From Parapedobacter lycopersici_A (GTDB lineage Bacteria > Bacteroidota > Bacteroidia > Sphingobacteriales > Sphingobacteriaceae), in assembly GCF_040395035.1 (NCBI RefSeq), contig NZ_JBEBRB010000017.1:1-44843 (forward strand): DNA of 44,843 nucleotides, written 5' to 3'. Of the stretch, positions 42,891 through 44,843 are shown in pieces (position 1 is the stretch's first letter; every line of letters begins with the position of its first letter). The position numbers were made by a program, and so were the translations under genes. Under the pieces are notes generated by a model. It saw only the letters and a program-made list of their open reading frames with translations, did no database searches and was not told where the DNA came from.

Positions 42891-42896
42891 GATAAA

Positions 42897-43895
42897 ATGA
42901 AAATTGGAATCAACGGATTCGGCCGGATAGGCCGTTTAGCATTCAGAGCCGCAGTTAACCGCCCTGATGTCGAAATTGTTGGCATCAACGACCTGGTGGA
43001 ACCGGATTATATGGCATACATGTTAGCGTATGACTCTACTCATGGACGATTTGACGGTACAGTGGAAGCAAAAGATGGCAACCTGATTGTTAATGGAAAA
43101 ACCATTCGTGTAACTGCCGAAAAAGATCCGGCAAATTTGAAGTGGAACGAAGTAGGTGCAGAAGTGATCATCGAGTCAACCGGGTTATTCCTGACGAAAG
43201 AAACGGCACAGAAACATATTGATGCCGGCGCTAAAAAGGTAGTGATGTCGGCCCCCGCAAAAGACGATACACCGACATTCGTTATGGGGGTGAATCACAA
43301 AGAGCTCCGGGCTGACCAGCACATCGTATCCAACGCATCCTGCACTACCAACTGCCTTGCTCCGTTAGCCAAGGTGCTGCATGATAATTTTGGTATCGTT
43401 GAAGGTTTGATGAGTACTATCCACGCAGTTACCGCTACGCAAAAGACAGTAGACGGCCCATCCGTGAAGGACTGGCGCGGTGGCCGTGGTGCATACCAGA
43501 ATATTATTCCGTCTTCAACCGGTGCGGCCAAGGCAGTGGGCCTCGTGTTGCCGGAATTGAAGGGAAAGCTGACCGGTATGTCCTTCCGCGTACCGGTACC
43601 CGACGTATCGGTGGTGGATCTTACGGTCCGGCTGGCCAAACCCACAACTTACGAAGAAATCAAAAAGGTCTTCAAGGAAGCAGCTGAAGGTGAATTAAAA
43701 GGCATTTTGGGCTATACCGAAGATGACGTGGTTTCGGAAGATTTCAAAGGCGATCCGCGTACTTCTATCTTTGACGCGAAAGCAGGTATTGCACTGAGCG
43801 ACCAATTTGTTAAAGTAGTGTCGTGGTACGACAACGAATGGGGTTATTCCAACAAGCTGGTTGACTTGGTTGAACTGGCAGGTAAACTTAAGTAG
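42897..43895 (+). CDS. gapA: Glyceraldehyde-3-phosphate dehydrogenase, phosphorylating
   Basis: 332 residues. The NAD site is INGFGRIGRLAFR (4-16) with Asp32 in GINDL, indicating NAD over NADP. The catalytic Cys149 is in SNASCTTNCLAPLA and His176 in STIHAVTATQ. WYDNEWGYSNKLVDLV closes the protein. It oxidises glyceraldehyde 3-phosphate to 1,3-bisphosphoglycerate in glycolysis. Last gene of the operon with pfkA; a terminator follows 18 nt after the stop. Confidence 0.97.
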   Translation: MKIGINGFGRIGRLAFRAAVNRPDVEIVGINDLVEPDYMAYMLAYDSTHGRFDGTVEAKDGNLIVNGKTIRVTAEKDPANLKWNEVGAEVIIESTGLFLTKETAQKHIDAGAKKVVMSAPAKDDTPTFVMGVNHKELRADQHIVSNASCTTNCLAPLAKVLHDNFGIVEGLMSTIHAVTATQKTVDGPSVKDWRGGRGAYQNIIPSSTGAAKAVGLVLPELKGKLTGMSFRVPVPDVSVVDLTVRLAKPTTYEEIKKVFKEAAEGELKGILGYTEDDVVSEDFKGDPRTSIFDAKAGIALSDQFVKVVSWYDNEWGYSNKLVDLVELAGKLK

Positions 43896-43913
43896 TTAAC
43901 CGTTTAACTCACG

Positions 43914-43948
43914 AAACGGGCGCCCGTTAATAGCCGGCGCCCGTTTTA
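43914..43948 (+). terminator. Intrinsic terminator of the pfkA-gapA operon
   Basis: AAACGGGCGC (43914-43923) pairs perfectly with GCGCCCGTTT (43937-43946), 13-base loop, short T tail. It stands between convergent gapA and mnmA and may act for both. Confidence 0.85.
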
Positions 43949-43989
43949 TTACAATAGGATGTTATATCGTCTGTCGATAGCGGGGCGGA

Positions 43990-44843
43990 TCACATTAAAA
44001 AGCCACCGCCCAATAGGTCGTCTCCCTCGTAAAACACGGCAGATTGACCGGGAGCAATGCCCTTGACCGCATGATGGAAATCTACCCGCATTTTCCCGTC
44101 TTCCTGTACAATGGTACTGTTCATGCCCGCATCTTTGTAGCGGATTTTAGTGACCGCCTCAAGGGGCTGTTCAATTGCTGCATATTTCACCAGATTTACC
44201 TGTTTCACATACGCTTCCTGCCGTTGCAGGTCGTGCTCCTCTCCCAATACTACGGTATTGCTTTCGGGTAGAATCCGGGTTACGAATACCGGCCTGCCCA
44301 AGGCGATGCCCAATCCTTTACGCTGGCCTACCGTATAATATGGATACCCCTGATGTTTGCCTACTACCGTACCATCAGTCAACACAAAGTTCCCCGCCCC
44401 TATCCGTTCGTCAATGTCTTCCACCCGGTGGCGCAGGAATGATCGATAATCATTATCCGGCACAAAACAGATCTCATAGCTTTCTGATTTATTGGCTAGC
44501 TCCAATTGGCCCATTTCAGCTGCCATTTGCCTTATTTCGGCTTTGGTGAAACTACCAAGAGGGAATTGGGTACGCGCGAGGTTTTCCTGTGACACTCCCC
44601 AAAGCACATAAGATTGGTCCTTGTGGACATCTTTTCCCTTGGAAATGACATAGCGGCCGGTTTCTGTCAGCTGGCGGATATTAGCATAATGGCCCGTCGC
44701 GATGAACTCGCAGTCGAGTTTGTCGGCACGCTTTAACAACGCTTCCCATTTGATATGTGTGTTGCATAACACACAGGGATTCGGTGTACGGCCAGCCAGG
44801 TATTCTTCCACAAAGTTATCGATAACGAAATCGCCAAACTCAC
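43990..44843 (-). CDS. mnmA: tRNA-specific 2-thiouridylase, 5' end cut by window edge
   Basis: The frame stays open from the window edge to the stop at 43990, giving the C-terminal 280 or so residues; the PP-loop start lies outside. EFGDFVIDNFVEEYLAGRTPNPCVLCN holds the first catalytic cysteine region, ATGHYA follows, and the second cysteine is in SYEICFVPD. The C-terminal beta-barrel has GQRKGLGI. The enzyme thiolates U34 of tRNA for Lys, Glu and Gln using sulfur relayed from a cysteine desulfurase. Confidence 0.96.
   Translation of the reverse strand, partial: EFGDFVIDNFVEEYLAGRTPNPCVLCNTHIKWEALLKRADKLDCEFIATGHYANIRQLTETGRYVISKGKDVHKDQSYVLWGVSQENLARTQFPLGSFTKAEIRQMAAEMGQLELANKSESYEICFVPDNDYRSFLRHRVEDIDERIGAGNFVLTDGTVVGKHQGYPYYTVGQRKGLGIALGRPVFVTRILPESNTVVLGEEHDLQRQEAYVKQVNLVKYAAIEQPLEAVTKIRYKDAGMNSTIVQEDGKMRVDFHHAVKGIAPGQSAVFYEGDDLLGGGFLM

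Overview
The window looks like a chromosomal stretch of a member of the Bacteroidota, most likely Sphingobacteriales (a Pedobacter/Parapedobacter/Sphingobacterium-like organism). The evidence is promoter cores of the TAnnTTTG type instead of TATAAT, weak or absent Shine-Dalgarno sequences, a short 286-residue primary sigma factor, a siroheme sulfite reductase fused to a HEPN domain, and a secreted GxDLY/SGNH esterase beside a GH29 fucosidase. Base composition is even. I see no insertion sequence, prophage, CRISPR array, rRNA or tRNA. This is mostly core chromosome with a few unusual regulatory and structural elements.

Layout. 1-5.5 kb (minus): lgt (cut by the window edge), rimK and a retropepsin-like protease, purM, an OmpA-type lipoprotein, a secreted hypothetical protein and a GlxA-type AraC regulator. 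5.6-9.4 kb: a GDSL esterase, a small HTH regulator, a small lipoprotein and an alpha-L-fucosidase. 9.4-16.1 kb (plus): a complete assimilatory sulfate reduction operon (sulfite reductase-HEPN, two siroheme synthesis genes, APS reductase, cysD, cysN). It is preceded by what looks like a transcription attenuator with a short Cys-containing leader ORF. 16.1-16.8 kb: a 713-base non-coding gap holding a striking two-armed array of TTCG/CGAA units repeated every 11 bp around a 24-bp palindrome. 16.8-19.7 kb: gdhA, a small conserved ORF, a sirtuin lacking the zinc cysteines, and rnhA. 19.7-24.4 kb (minus): serC, serA, lysC, lysA. 24.6-30.8 kb (minus): a sigma-54 response regulator, icd, a cation/proton antiporter and a LolC/FtsX-like permease. 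30.9-32.9 kb (plus): fmt and rpoD. 33-40 kb (minus): a GNAT acetyltransferase and a TetR-TolC-MFP-RND efflux operon. 40.2-43.9 kb: a Nudix-type regulator with a degenerate Nudix box, divergent from pfkA, a degenerate BadF-type kinase and gapA. The window ends inside mnmA (minus).

How the genes work together. The sulfur operon encodes sulfate activation (CysDN), APS reduction (CysH), sulfite reduction, and the siroheme cofactor for the last step (CobA plus precorrin-2 dehydrogenase/ferrochelatase). The Nudix-type regulator probably controls the divergent glycolytic operon through palindromes in the shared intergenic region. The TetR protein probably represses its own efflux operon.

Most worth following up: the 11-bp-periodic inverted array at 16424-16669, the putative cysteine attenuator at 9487-9616, the degenerate kinase inside the pfkA-gapA operon, and the regulatory palindromes at 40964-41013. 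All family assignments come from reading motifs; no database search was run.
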